From: Progne subis subis
Taxonomy: Eukaryota; Chordata; Aves; Passeriformes; Hirundinidae
Direction: 5' to 3'
DNA: 64,000 bases
NCBI GenBank assembly: GCA_022316685.1
Contig: JAKJHU010000084.1
Span: forward strand, 691,001 to 755,000
This document shows positions 1-12,551 of the stretch, one piece after another (position 1 is the stretch's first letter; the number at the start of each line of letters is the position of its first letter). Both the position numbers and the translations under genes were made by a program. The notes beneath the pieces were generated by a model, which saw only the letters and a program-made list of their open reading frames with translations, was not told where the DNA came from and did not search any database.

Positions 1-2339
1 GGACATTTCAAAACAGGTACCAAATGTCTCATTTATACCTGTTTCAAATTACTTAAAAAGAAGTAAAGGGGCATAAGGGAACTGCAGGCATAATTTGGAA
101 ATATCAGTTTAAACAGAGATGTTGTGTTGTACCCTCTGATCAGAAGAAAATTTCTGAATTTATAATGGAAAAAAGATGCCCAGACTGATTTTCAGACCCT
201 ATGTTGAGATTCCAAATCTTAAATAACGTCACAAGATGACAAGTTTTGACTTGGCATCACAGACAGACTATAAAACCACAGGCCCACTCCATCATTTTCA
301 GTGAAGGCAGTTTGCAGCAGAAGTCCTGTCTTATCCTGTGACATATTCCTGCTTTTCCAGCTGCTGCAATTCAATTAAAATGCATATAAAATAAGACTAA
401 AAAGGAAATCTGGAATTCAAACTGAATGCTGGAGGATTTCTTCAACTTATAGATACCACAAATCTAACCTTGCTGTCTGAAAAGTTTTGTTTTTGTGGGT
501 GTGGGAGGATGCCCCTCCACGGGTCCTTGCGCAGAGCCCACGCCAGTTGTGCCCGGGTCACTCAGCACAGTCTGTCTCTCTCTGCTGACCAGGGGAGACC
601 CATTGCCATGCAAAGTGAGTCCCATTCAAAATCCTAATTGAAAGACTTCGTGTGAACAATCTGAACTGACTCACTGGCAGTTGAAGGTGTTTTTTAATCG
701 CTGAGAATAAAGACTTCGATCAATATGGTTCAAACTATTTGCCCCTGAGCAGTAGAGTGGTGGTTTGCTCTCAAATGCCACTTACAGCCTCAGGCTCCGG
801 GCCAAGAAAATTTAGCCCCCTGAGTTCTTAATATAATTATTGTTTTCTCTATTGTCTTGCGGGGGTGTTAATTTGCCTCCCAGTAATTAACTTCCCTCTG
901 TGGTTGTCAGGGAGTTTAATCAATAACGTGAACAGATACACCAAGCTGCTGCTCCTTCTGTGACTGATGCTCCCCTCCTGCCTCGTCCACTCCTGTGGAG
1001 GTGTCACTGTTTTAATAAAATGAACAGGTGGGATGTGCATAATTCCTTTGGAGGGTCAGTGTCTAAATTGTTCTTGTCCTACTTCAGAAATTATGGTACA
1101 GTCGATATAATTGCCCCTGTTCCAAAACTAAAAGCATTATACAACTCCTGCTAAAGCTGCACCTGGCAAATCAACTTTAATAAGTTTCACATGGCATTGC
1201 ACTCTGTGATACTTCAAATATTGTGATGACATTGTAATAAGAGGAGGAGCAGAAGGCTTGATCTAATATAATTCTACTTATGTCCACCTTGTACAGGACA
1301 TAATGTAATTCCCTTCAAAGCTAGTGACAAAATCCCCTCATTCTTAGTGGAATTCTAATCTGCCTTGGCAGCTTTGGGCTGTCTTTATTAAGAGTGATGT
1401 CACTGTGTGGCCTCTCTTTTCTTCTAGGGCAGTGTTGTCTGTATTCATAGCTTCTTAAATCTTCTCCTGGAACAGCTTAGCACTGGTTACTTACTTCAAT
1501 GTGTTTTCCAAGAACATTTCTTGGTTTCACTCATTCTCTTCCCCCCTTTATCTTCCTGTGAATCATTATATGTTTGCTTACCCTACCCAGTTTTCAAACT
1601 GTAGGAGTTCCCAGCATGTTCAGTTCAGGTAAATTTTGGACTGACAGAGGTTATATCTATATCTGCCCATAAGGAATATGTCATATGGATTAAGTGAATT
1701 TATAGTTCTGTAGAAAGATAATAAAGGACTTTGGGACATCCATGTTGCAGGACTACTTCTAAACCACATTGGAGTAATAAAAATGTTTACAACACCCCCC
1801 CCCCCCCCCCAAATAACCTGTAGATAATTTTTTAAGACATTTTTCTTGAAAGCTAGTCTGTGATTTCCAAGGAACATATCTTTGAAGGGCAGTGATAGGA
1901 ACATTTTTAAAGGAGTAGTGAACCAAAAGCATACCTGAAAGCAAACTTGACTGGATGAAGGGAAAGTCCTTCAAACACTGAGACTTACAGAGACAGCTGT
2001 GGAGTCTGGCTTTTTGGTTTCTGGAAAGGGAACTTGCTGCCAAGGTCATATTTAGATTGACAATAAGAAACAAGTTGCTTCATTGTAGGAAATGTGAGTC
2101 CTCCCAGCTTGTAGTAGAGCCCAGACAAGACTGTTATCTCCTGCCCAGCAGAACTTCTGAATTAATCCACAATTTATAGGATGATATTCACTACCAATTT
2201 TGATTGCTATTGTTTCATCTTTATGTGGCACCAGGAGATTTTCAAGGCTTGTGAGACGAGGATTTTTAGTTTTGTTCCTAGAGCTGGCTGACATTACTAA
2301 CATTAACTCTATAACACGCAAATATACACGTGTTTGTAT
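1..2339. other. Upstream intron, no recognised feature except C16
   Basis: Unique-looking AT-rich sequence. 640-1150 is rich in TAAT/ATTA cores and lacks repeats, so it is a candidate conserved non-coding stretch, not demonstrated. The reading frames here are short and unconvincing. Confidence 0.5.
1795..1810. repeat. C16 homopolymer
   Basis: 16 consecutive C in the upstream intron. Confidence 0.95.
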
Positions 2340-2391
2340 ATTTATACATATATCTAACATAGAATATTTATACATGTATCTATCATAGAAT
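2340..2391. repeat. Imperfect 26-bp tandem duplication at a CR1 tail
   Basis: Two adjacent 26-bp units (2340-2365, 2366-2391) differ at two positions. Each ends in 'catagaat', the complement of the CR1 terminal octamer. Confidence 0.85.
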
Positions 2392-2635
2392 CACAGAATC
2401 AATGCGGTTGGAAAAGACCTTTAAGATGATCAAGTCCAGCACCACCACCTTGTTCACCACTAGACCATATCCAAACATTTTTGAAACACTTCCAGGGTTG
2501 GTGAGTCCACCACTGCCCTGGGCAGCCGGTTCCATACTTGACAACCCTTTCCATGAAGAAGTTTTCCTGAATATCCAATCTAAAGCTTCCCTGGTGCAGC
2601 CTGAGGCCATTTCCTCTCATCACTTTTAACATTTA
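2388..2635 (-). mobile_element. CR1 LINE 3' fragment, minus orientation
   Basis: Begins with 'catagaatcacagaat', the reverse complement of the CR1 3' terminal octamer repeats. It is followed by 'ggttggaaaagacctttaa' and the usual CR1 3'-end text to 'cctctcatcactttt'. It is 5'-truncated, as most avian CR1 copies are. Confidence 0.85.
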
Positions 2636-2986
2636 AATGAGGTTCCTCGGAGCTATGTATATAAACAAATGACTGACCTAGAGGATCTCTTGTCCCCACC
2701 AATTCCACCTCCACTCTGACACTTATCCCTGTTCTTTCCTTCTTGCAGTGCACAGGGCTGAGAGGAGCTATCCTTTCAGCATTCCTCACTTCAAAAAGAA
2801 TCAACCAAACCCACTCCCCACCCCCAAATCTACCCCACTGCCAGAATCATCCAAATTTGCATCCCTGAGGCTTCTGTAGTAGCTGGATTGTTCCACTTCA
2901 AATAGTCCATCCAAAAGGAAGTGTGGACTTCCTTTCTTCCTTTCCTCCTTAAAAAACAGAGACCATACATTGGAGAAGACACACAT

Positions 2987-3170
2987 TTCCTTCCTTCCTT
3001 CCTTCCTTCCTTCCTTCCTTCCTTCCTTCCTTCCTTCCTTCCTTCCTTCCTTCCTTCCTTCCTTCCTTCCTTCCTTCCTTCCTTCCTTCCTTCCTTCCTT
3101 CCTTCCTTCCTTCCTTCCTTCCTTCCTTCCTTCCTTCCTTCCTTCCTTCCTTCCTTCCTTCCTTCCTTCC
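2987..3170. repeat. (TTCC)46 microsatellite
   Basis: 184 bp of perfect TTCC tetranucleotide without interruption, in the upstream intron. It is pure polypyrimidine on this strand. The long reading frames across it (repeated FLPS or GRKE) are artefacts of the repeat. Confidence 0.99.
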
Positions 3171-3888
3171 CTTTGCCCTTCAGAAAGTTTAAAGGAGAAA
3201 TCCTTTGCTTTGGAGAAGGAAATATTTTAATTATCAGGAGAGCTGGCTGATTTAACCTAAATTGAAGGGAGAAGGGGAAGGAAAATTCAGATTTACTATC
3301 TCTTCTCTGAAGAAATAAGGTTGTTTTCAGCTGAAGTCTTCTGCTTCTTTGAATTGGATTATTTTGAAACATATTTCTTGGAACACAGCTGTTACTTCTT
3401 TGACAAATTGAGTAATGCATCACAAAGAACTAAAATTCATGGCAACATAAAAACAAATATATGTTCATTTTAGAACTTTGCTTTCTCCAGGCTTCTGAAC
3501 CATGGTGGGATATTTTTAAAAAGCATCTATCTTTTATAAATCTCTTTAATAACATCTACACAATATTGAGGCAGAACTTTAATGAACAGCAATCACATCC
3601 AACCATTTGAAATGTGGGTCCTACAGCTGATATCCTCTCAGACTTCCAGCTTTGTGCTTTCAGATCTTGATTTACAGCTGACAATTAAATTTGGGATCTG
3701 TTGTGTTAACTGCTCTATTAAAATATAATAAGACCCAGGCCTCTCCTCTGAAGAGCTTGCAGACTAAACAGAAAAGTCTGTTGAAATGTATCAGAGATTA
3801 TCATTTATATAGGATGTTACAAAATATAGGGACAGCTACTTTGAATAAACCAGCGAGGAATAATCTTTCACTAACAGCAAAATTATGG

Positions 3889-3922
<34 letters not shown>

Positions 3923-5149
3923 GAATGCAATCAAGCATTTAATCTTAATTTTGAAATATTTATTAATTTTTAAATTTTTTTACTTCATATTTTTGATGTT
4001 ATAAGATGAAACTAAAAGTTGACATAATAAAAAGAAATCTGTTCTATCAAGGTGAAGTACTTTGACCGATGCAAAGAAAAGTAAAAGAGGAAAACTGTAA
4101 TGTTCCTTTTAGAGGATTTCAGAGGAATTACAGGCATTTGGAAAAATTTAGAAAGTTTTTAAGATTTAAGATAACTTTGGAATGCTAAAAATCTTTTCAC
4201 AAAATGGCTTTTCTTTGTACAGTTCTGCTTAAAGAGCTGCCTTGGTGGTGACATGAATAGCTTCAGCAGCTTTCCTTGGTTGCTGTGTGTGGTGAACTTC
4301 AGTCTTCTTTCCAACTCCTAACCTGTAAGAAAAACCAGCCAGTACTTGAATTAAATAATAGTCTTGTTAACAGTGCCAGAAGATAACCAGAACTGAAATG
4401 GCCACACTACAGGGCTGGCTGATTTTGCTGCTCCATGTCACCATTTCTGGAGGGAGATAAACTTCTGGAGCTACTAGAGTTATTTCCAAAGTGCTTTTCA
4501 AGGAGGCTTTTTGGTCTGAATATTCTTGTTGGTTCTGTTTGTCACTGCTTTCCCTTATGCAATATTATCTGTTTTCTTTGGCTTGCTGTTAGAAAGAATT
4601 GCCAGAGGAAGGCTAGAGTTGTATTAAAAACAAGGTGTAGTCAAATGATTAGCAGAGACAAGGAGACAGGTTACTTTGAAGGAAAAATACAACAGGAATG
4701 AACTGAAACAACACTGAATTTTTTTTTTTTATTTATTTTTTTTTTTTTAATTTAATGTAAAGTTTCAAGTTCCTTAAGTAGTTTTTTGTCTGTCAAGCAG
4801 TAATCTGGAAAGGCATTAATACAGGCACATGCCTCTGGAATATCATTTCATGGATGGGATGAGGCTCAGAGAGGGAATGGCACAGCCAGAAGTCATCAGG
4901 AGTCACACAGGGTTCAGGCCTGTGAGGAGAAGTGGGAATCTTTCCTAGGAATGCACAGTGCAGGGTGACAGCAACAAGAGCAACGGTAAAAGATGGGAAA
5001 TGGAAATCCACCTTGGATGCGCTGCTCAAATGCATTCCATGTGTGAAATCAGTAGGATGAGGGAGTTGCCTTCTCTGTTAGGGTGTAGCTGGATATTTGG
5101 ATCTCTGCTCTGAGATGGACAACAGGGATGAGAATTTGTTGGTCAGGGT
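3171..5149. other. Upstream intron, no gene seen
   Basis: AT-rich, with T29 at 3892 and a T-rich stretch at 4720-4749. 4790-5149 may be the worn 5' part of the CR1 that follows. Confidence 0.5.
3892..3920. repeat. T29 homopolymer
   Basis: 29 consecutive T, followed by AGG. Confidence 0.95.
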
Positions 5150-6385
5150 CAGAGGAGAGGTCAACAAAGGTGACATTGGGGTGGGAACCTGTTACAGACC
5201 ACTCAGTCAACGTGAATAAATGGATGAAGCCTTCCCACAGCAATTTCAGGATGTGTCGGGATCACGGATCCTGCTTCTTGTGGGGAACTTTAATCTCACT
5301 GACACATGCTGAAAAATCCACGGTGGGACACAAGGAGCTGAGGAAGCTTTTGAAGGTTGTCAGCAATAGCATCTTGGTACAGGCAGTGGATCAGTCACAA
5401 GGAGTGACAGAGCTGGGCTGACTATTCCCTAACAAAGAACTGCTGCTTGCAGATGGAATAATCAATGGCAGCCCTGTCTGTAGAGGATATGTGCTAGCGG
5501 TGGTCAGGATTTGGAAAGCACAAGGTAGGAGAGCAGCAGAACTTAGATTTGGGCTTCATGAAAGCATCTTCACCCAGTTCTGGGAACTGGGAGAAGGTGT
5601 CCCCTCTGGGAGAGCTCTGAAAGCAAAGGAGCTCTGGAAAGCTGGCCAGGTTTTCAGGACAGCATCCTCAAGCAGAACTGTCCATTCTCACACTCAGGTC
5701 ATATACTGAAATTTTAGGGATTTGCTAAAATGAGCAACTCAAGGCAGAGTTACAGAGCAAAAAGGCATCAGTACTGGAGGTGCAAATAGGGACAGGTTAC
5801 CAGGGAAAAACTCAGGAACACTGCCCAGGCATTCAGAGATAGATGATGGGAAAAGCTATATCCAGTGCTTGCAAGGGATACCAAGAAAAACAGGAAAAGT
5901 TTTTATAGCCGGAGGTAAAAGTTTAAACAAGGAATTGCGGGCCTACTGCTGGATGGGTTAAGTGATTTCAGAATTTGTTTCAGAAGTACTCAACGCATTC
6001 TTTGCCCTCAGCCTTCACCAGCAAATACTGCAGGTCCTTGAGCTCAAGAGGAGGAGGCACAGGGGAAAGGAGGCACCAGGGGTGGGAAATGGAGCAATCA
6101 AGGGTTATTGGAGAGAACCTGACCCCTGGCAGTCCATGGGAGTTAATGGACTGTGTCTGGGGTTTTGAGAGACTGATGATATCCTGTTAAGTTCTCTTTG
6201 TTTTGAAAGATCATGGAGACTGAGGAATATCCCTGGTGACCGGGAGAAAGGCAAATATTATACTGATCATCAAAAAAAGCTTGAAAGGACTGTCCAGGGA
6301 ATTACTGATTGATGGGATTCACTTTGGTCATTGGGAAAATCATGGGGTGTGTCCTCTTGGGCAAGATTTTTGGAGATGTATGAGG
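5150..6385 (+). mobile_element. Decayed CR1 LINE, endonuclease to early RT part
   Basis: Translating across frameshifts gives CR1-like landmarks in the right order. An endonuclease-like stretch reads GVGTCYRPLSQRE then GNFNLTDTC (5170-5310). A connector resembling CR1 EN-RT linker sequence lies near 5590-5700. LNAFFA is at about 5990, and FERSW, IPGD and an RT-entry segment ending VQGIT are at 6205-6310. Many stops and frameshifts make it a dead copy. The same element resumes after the LTR at 7316. Sequence back to about 4790 may also belong to it, but I cannot show that. Confidence 0.75.
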
Positions 6386-7315
6386 TTTATCTGGCAAGGT
6401 TTTGGCAGTGAGGAACTGGCCTGTGTAGAGAAGAGACCAGGTGCTACTCCATGTCAGCCACAGCCAATGCCAGCCCCAAAACTGGCCACCCCCTGCCCAA
6501 AGCTGGCCCTCTCAGTGACCCTGGTGGCTCCTCTGTGAGACCCTGTGTGAGAAAGGCATAGCACCTGTGAGAGAGAGGAAGGAGAGGTGAGAGAATAGCC
6601 CTGCTGGAACCCAGGCTGGTGAAGGAGCAGGGCAGGATCTGGGTGCTCCAGGTGCTGGAGCAGACGTTCACCTGCAGCCTGTGCAGATGTCCATGGTGAG
6701 GCAGGCCGTCCCCTGGCAGCCCATGGAGGTCCGTGGTGGAGCAAACAATGCATCCCATGGGGGACCCCACTCCTCTCTAGGTGGAGATGCCCTGAGGAAA
6801 GGAGGAGCACAAGCAGGAGCAGGTTTTCTGGTGGCCTGTGGTGGACCAGGCCCAAGCAGTGTGTTCTCAAAGGACTGTAGCTGGTGGGAAAGACCCAGTG
6901 AAGGACTCCACCTCTGGAGCAGTGGAACAGTTATGAGGAAGAAGGATTGTGAGAGACAAAGTCTTATGGACTGACTGCAGCCTCCCTCCTCCATCGCCCT
7001 GCAATGGTCACAGGGGAAGTGGAAGAACTGGGAATGTAGGAGTGAAATTGATCACTGGAGGAAGGAAGGTCTGGGGTGAAGGTGGTTTTATTTTGTCTTT
7101 TTTTCTCCTTACTATCCTACTCTATTTTTAACCGGCAATATATTAATCGTCCCCACGCTGAGTCGCTTTTGCCCATGTCTGTAAGTTGTAAGATCTTCTA
7201 ATACTGGGATTGTCCCATCCTTATCTGGGAACTTTTTCATGTTATGTTGTCACACTAGGGAGTGAGAGAGAAGCAGGGGGGTCATCTGGAAGAGGTGAAG
7301 AAAGAGCAAGGGACA
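6386..7315 (+). mobile_element. Solo ERVL-type LTR inserted in CR1
   Basis: About 930 bp that resembles avian ERVL-type LTRs as I recall them. There is a TGGCAAGGTTTTGG-like start, an internal series of imperfect repeats containing 'cccatgg' and 'ggagcag' (6650-6900), and a 3' part with 'cttactatcctactct', 'cttttgcccatg' and 'ccttatct', ending in CA. It is flanked by TGAGG at 6381-6385 and 7316-7320, a 5-bp target-site duplication as expected for ERVL. Flanking CR1 sequence is continuous across it. No internal retroviral genes are present, so it is a solo LTR. The start base pair is mutated from TG. Confidence 0.72.
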
Positions 7316-8370
7316 TGAGGGAGAAGATGAGAAATCATCTCAGACCCATCTCATTCTCTCCATGAAAAACGCTGATTTATGGATGAGAGGAAAGCAATGG
7401 ATGCCATTCACTTCAGTTTTGGCAAGGCTCTACAAATGGAATCTGGTCACACAACTGGATTTTTACCCATCTATTTGTCCTTCCATCCACAGCACTGTCT
7501 CTCCCTGGGTACCAGAATTTTGTGGGAGACAGAGTGCAAGGTTAGAGGGTGACACATCCTGTCTGAAAACAGATGGCAAGTGCAGTACAGCCAGGGTCTG
7601 TCCCAGATACAGTCCCAGGACTTGTTCTCTTTACTTTCTTGAACAATGACTTGGAGAAAGTGCACTTTCATCAAATTTGCAGATGTTGCCAGTTTGAAGG
7701 AGTGAGACAGAAATTTCAAGGTCAGGGCTGTCATACAGGGGCACCTGGACAAGCTGGTGGATCAGGACAACAGGAACCTGCTGAAGTTCAACAAGGCAAA
7801 AAGAAAAGTCCTGCTCTGGACAGGCAGAGCATCAGCTGCCAGGAGCAACTCTGCAGGAAGGTTCCTGAGGCAGAGGACCAAGTGGCCTGGCAGTACCAAG
7901 GGCACATTTTGAGTGCTGCAAAGGAGGTCAGGCACCAGGAGATCAAGGAGGGGGATTAGCCCTAGTACTTTTCAGACCACATTCAGATGCTGCAGTCCAC
8001 TTTGGGGCTCCACCGTACAAGAAAGACATCAGTAACCTGGAATGTGGTCAGGAATGTCCTCAGAGAGGTGGAGGCTGGAGAAGCTGCCCTGAGAGGAGAG
8101 GCTCCAGGAAGTTAGTCTTGGGCTTGGAGACTTCAGCAAGCTCAGAGCAATCATCTTGGCATAAAGTGAAATGAGAGACATTCACACTGGGGATAAGGAG
8201 AAATTTATTCTCTTTGAAGCAACTTGAGCCATGACTGGGACAGTTTCCAAATCCTGACTGGACCAGGCTCTGAGAAAGTTAATCTGATGTCAGAGTTGAC
8301 CTTCTTGAAGCACAAGCATCTCTCCTCAGACTATAGACTGCCCAAGGAAATACTAAGGCTGACTTAACAT
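7316..8370 (+). mobile_element. Decayed CR1 LINE, RT to 3' part (continuation)
   Basis: Resumes the CR1 copy broken by the LTR. CR1 RT landmarks follow in order. A segment like 'gaggaaagcaatggatgcc' (7388) precedes the FSKAFD region. A QGSV-GPVLF-like stretch followed by NDLE is at 7590-7655, and a degraded FADD-like region is near 7670-7690. The usual CR1 downstream text (HLDKLVDQDNRNLLKF-like, 7740-7790) and the 3' portion to about 8370 come next. It lacks an intact frame. The 3' end is diverged and its edge is uncertain. Confidence 0.7.
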
Positions 8371-10786
8371 TGATCCCAGAACTCTGGTTTAAGAAGTGAG
8401 CTGGTTTCCTAAAGTAGCAGTGCTTGTACAGAGGAGTGATCATTTGCAATCCTCATTATAAGAGTGAGAAAAGAGGAAATGCAGTGGAGAACAAGAATTC
8501 ACTTGAACTAATTTTGAAGTTGTCTGAAGCACTCCAACCTGGATCAGCACATCAGAGGATATAATTTCTTGTTGAGAAGGCATCACACCCTCACATGTTA
8601 AAGACCAGTTGATTTTTGTCAGTTTGCATTTATCCCACTGTAACATTTTGTTAGAGCCAAAGCAGAACAGTTTTTGCATGAGGTATTATTCACTTCTAGA
8701 TTGTGGTGGCATAATTTTAATACCTCTAGAGAAAGTTAAAGAACTCAATTAAAAAAGAGGATGTGTGTACAAATGACAGATGTACAGACTTTTAAGGGAG
8801 AAAAATGTTTCCTTAGGTTCTCCTATATAGAAATTGCAAAACAGCCCATTACAATTGCTCTCTGGTGGTAGATTTTGACATGATAAGTTGATGTAAAAAG
8901 GGGTTTTCTTCTACATACATATTTTTACTGAACTTTTTTAAATGAAAAAAACCCTCTAAAATAAAAATCCTTATTAATATTAGAAAATACGTAAACTATA
9001 TAAAATTGTGAATAGTATGTTTCAGTCAACAAAAGACTTTTACTTTTTTTTTCAGTTGTCAGGCTGCCTTTGCCCAGAAAACATAATTGCTTTTTCAAGG
9101 TTTGAATATAGTTTAAAGAAATTAAAATTGATTTTGGGTAGACGATGTAATCCATAATTAGACAAGATTATGTATTTACTCAACCACTGTAATTTCCAGT
9201 GCTAAAGGTTTTGTTTCCATAAGATTATATTATTTCATTTTAAGTAAAGTGGGTCATCAGAAAATATGACATTAAATTAAAGAGAATAATGCTTGATGGA
9301 ATGTCATCTTCCCAGAAACTGCTTTTTCTGGAGACTGACAGGAAGGTGGCTGAAATTTCTTGTAGGTTACTTTGCTATGAAACACTTTTTTTCTTAGCAT
9401 ATCACCAAATGTAAGTTCTTTTCAAACTGTTCTTTATGTTCTCCTAAATTGTATGTAGATTTCGCCCTCACCTAATTATTGTCACATGTATGTTGTCATC
9501 AATTTCAGCCATGATAAGAACCAGCAGGAACAAAACCAGTATCCTCTTTCCTTTGACAGCAATCCACGTCAAATTTGAATTTTCCTATTTACTTGGGAGT
9601 TCTGGTGCTCCATAAGAACATCCTGAGACCTCCCTAGACACAAGCCAGGGCTTAAAGGAGCTGTTGTTTTATCCCCCTGCCCAGGCTACCCTGACTGCAG
9701 AGGTACAGGCTCCTCCCTGCCTTTGTGCAGAGCGTGTCTGGGCTGTGAGGAGGAAACTGCTCCAACGTCCTTACTTCTGAGATAATCTCTGTTACACTGA
9801 CTGGGGAAAGGGTGCCTATGTGGTTTAAAAGAAAATTTCAGGAATGACAGTTTCAAAGCTCAGTTGTGGCCTTGCTCTGCTTACTCTAAAGGAAATAGGA
9901 GACAAAAATGCAGTGATAAAATTTGGTATTTTTGTATTTCCAGCATGACATTGCCGTCAGATGTCAGCCTGCAGCATCTTTAAGAACCTGGTTTTGAGTC
10001 CCCAAGCAGGTATAAATCCATTGACCTCCAAGGTGCTGCCAAAGATCCACCACGAGGCATCTTAGGAAACAGACTAACCCAGGATGTTTTGGCAGCCTGG
10101 AGAAGTTCCACAAACCCCTCAGTGGAAACAAAACCAGAAGTGTGCTATGTAGGTGGGACAGTCTTGTACGGGCCTCGTAGCAAAATATCAGGGAAAACCA
10201 AAATATTCACAGCAGTGAATCCTCTGATCAGTGATCAGTGCTCCTCTTCTCTTCCAACAGAGAGCAGGCACCTTTTTCCCTTGTGGTAGAGCACAAATCC
10301 TTGGGTGAGGCTTCCTGGATTTTTCTGGCCTTTGCCAGCTCTGTGTGCAGAGTGGTAGTCTGAGCTCTGCTATGACACTAAATAACAGTGAGGATCCAAA
10401 GTACATATCTGCAACTCTACTTATTTCTCACTGCCTAAATATGTCTGATATTCATCGGATTTCAGCAGAAATGTTTGCTCTCATTATGATATTTCTCATT
10501 TATTCTTTCCCACTGAAATATGGGATGCCATTTCCATCTCTGGGCACGGTTGATACAAGAAAGATTTACCTGGCAGAAAAGGGAAGTGAAAAGAGACACA
10601 TCCAGCCAGAAAATGAGCTTGCTTGACCCACCACTGCATATAATGTTTTACTTTTTTTACCTTATTTGCAATTAGTTCAGAATATATAAAATCGTATTGC
10701 ATGCACTACCCATGTGAAAATAAAAGAGGAAGTGCTGTAATAATATTTTATGTGGTATCAAGAATCATGGTCTGGTTTTTAGTGTT
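8371..10786. other. Upstream intron, nothing recognised
   Basis: AT-rich unique sequence with no repeat tail, exon or RNA gene that I can identify. Confidence 0.5.
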
Positions 10787-10866
10787 GTCCTGTGCAGGGC
10801 CAGGGGTTGGACTCGATGATCCTTGTGGGTCCTTTCCAGCTCAGGATATTCTCTGATTTTATGAAT
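10787..10866 (+). mobile_element. CR1 LINE 3' end fragment, plus
   Basis: Contains 'ggggttggactcgatgatcc' and 'cctttccagctcaggatatt' and ends in a degraded 'tctgattttatga' tail. About 80 bp survives. Confidence 0.8.
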
Positions 10867-11038
10867 TAAAGTATCAATTTCTATGGCCCCCAGGACTGTA
10901 ATACTGTCCGTTAATCCTCAGGGGCGGCTGGCACTGTGTGTTGATTAGAGTGTAATAGTTTAATCATCTCTCAGTGTGAGGAGTTCATGTTGTAGTTTCA
11001 CAATCATGAAATGAGTCTGTTTAAGATATGGGCATATT

Positions 11039-11071
<33 letters not shown>

Positions 11072-12434
11072 GGGCACTAAAAATAAATGCAGCAGGCTCC
11101 ATGTAACCATGCTCATTTTATCTCTGTCTCTCCTTCTTCACCTGCATTATGGAGCTCATTAGCAGGATCAGACAGGGCACAAGGGTATCAAATATGATGT
11201 CTATTACAGGGGAAAAGACCACATTTTCTTATTGGAAATACTCTTGCATTACAAGTTAAGGAGCATAAACCCTCCTTATTGCTTCTGAACACTGCATGGA
11301 GCAGTTGTTAGCTGTAGAGATTAGTGCCATGAGCAGAGGAGAGCAAAGTGACAACGTTCCTTAAATACATGGTTAGAGCAGTATGAGGTCTGAAAAGGCA
11401 TCGTCTGAGCCTGTTGTCTCTTGAGGGAGCTGCCTTTGTTTTGTCTTCCTGACACTCGTTTTAAGGAGATGAACCAGTGCCTCAGAGGAACAGAAAGGAA
11501 AAGAGACCTTAGGAATTAAGCAGGAAGTCAGGAATGTGGCTTTGGGATCTAATCCCCCCAAGGTGTCAGAATATATATTTATATACATATATACCCTCAG
11601 TACTCTAAATCTGGTAAAACTCATCTGATTTTTACAAACTGCCGATCTGTTCTTTTTAAAGGATGTCCTTTGTATCAGCTCAGTTAACCTTATTTCTTAC
11701 TAATTATTATTATTTTTTTAAACTACCATTTTTAGGTCTTTAGACTTTGAAGGCTTTCCCAAGCCAAGAGGGCTGTTGTTCCTTTAGACAAGCCAGACAT
11801 TACCCTCTGTCATACCTTCTGGGACAGACTGAGGGCTGGGAAGGGCAATGTGACGATGCCACTGAGCTCAGGAAGGAAGGAAACTCTGGCACTGTCTTTG
11901 AGCTGCCAGTGACTGAGGCATTCCTTCACTCTGGCCAGGATGTGCACTGGAAACCATTCCAACTACAAACATCCATTGCAAGACTTTTCACAAATTTATA
12001 CATTTGTAGAAAGCAAATAATTCTTTAGTTCTGCGTTACACAACTCTTTTTATTAGTTAGTATGGGATATTCTGTTGGATATTGATCCCTTTGCCTTTCA
12101 TGCTCATTTGGTGCAGTTCTGTGGTTCCCTTAGTGTTCTTTTCTCACAGAGGGTGTCTTCAGTTTTGCCAGGCAGTAGTGACTGCTTACCTCTTCCATGT
12201 CTTCTGGATTCCCAACATGTAAATTTTAAATCCCAGACCTCCAAAACTCTCTTTTTTTGTTTGTTGGAGCTTATCAGGGCCTGCCCAGCCTGATCCAAAA
12301 GCCTTGGTGGTTTAAAAATTAAACCAACAAGAGAGCCCAGCTCCCCTCCCTCTTTGCAAAGGTGGACAAACCCATAACTAAAGTTAATTAAAACGAAAAA
12401 GGAAGTTACGCCATTTCCAACAAGGAATCAGAGG
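10867..12434. other. Upstream intron, nothing recognised except T29
   Basis: Contains the T29 tract at 11043. 10905-11040 has several TAATC/GATTA motifs but no other support for function. Confidence 0.5.
11043..11071. repeat. T29 homopolymer
   Basis: 29 consecutive T in the upstream intron. Confidence 0.95.
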
Positions 12435-12551
12435 TTGGTAGAGTTGGATGGGACTCTGAGCAACCTAATCTAGTGGAGGGTGTCTCTGCTCCTCGCAGTG
12501 GGAGTTGGACTAGAATGTCCCTCCTGAACCAAACTATTCAATAATTCTAAG
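12435..12551 (+). mobile_element. CR1 LINE 3' end fragment, plus
   Basis: CR1 3'-end text: 'gagcaacctaatctagtgga', 'ggagttggactagaatgtcc', then 'ttcaataattcta' as a degraded tail. Confidence 0.75.

Noticed and set aside
2830..3423. Long open frame of 197 codons on the minus strand
   Set aside because: It is mostly the translated TTCC/GGAA microsatellite (repeated GRKE). It has no real protein content.
6454..6870. 138-codon minus-strand open frame
   Set aside because: It lies wholly inside the solo LTR, in a GC-rich internally repeated part. No homology recognised.
7573..7959. 128-codon plus-strand open frame
   Set aside because: It is a surviving stretch of CR1 reverse-transcriptase region in a frameshifted, dead element, not a host gene.
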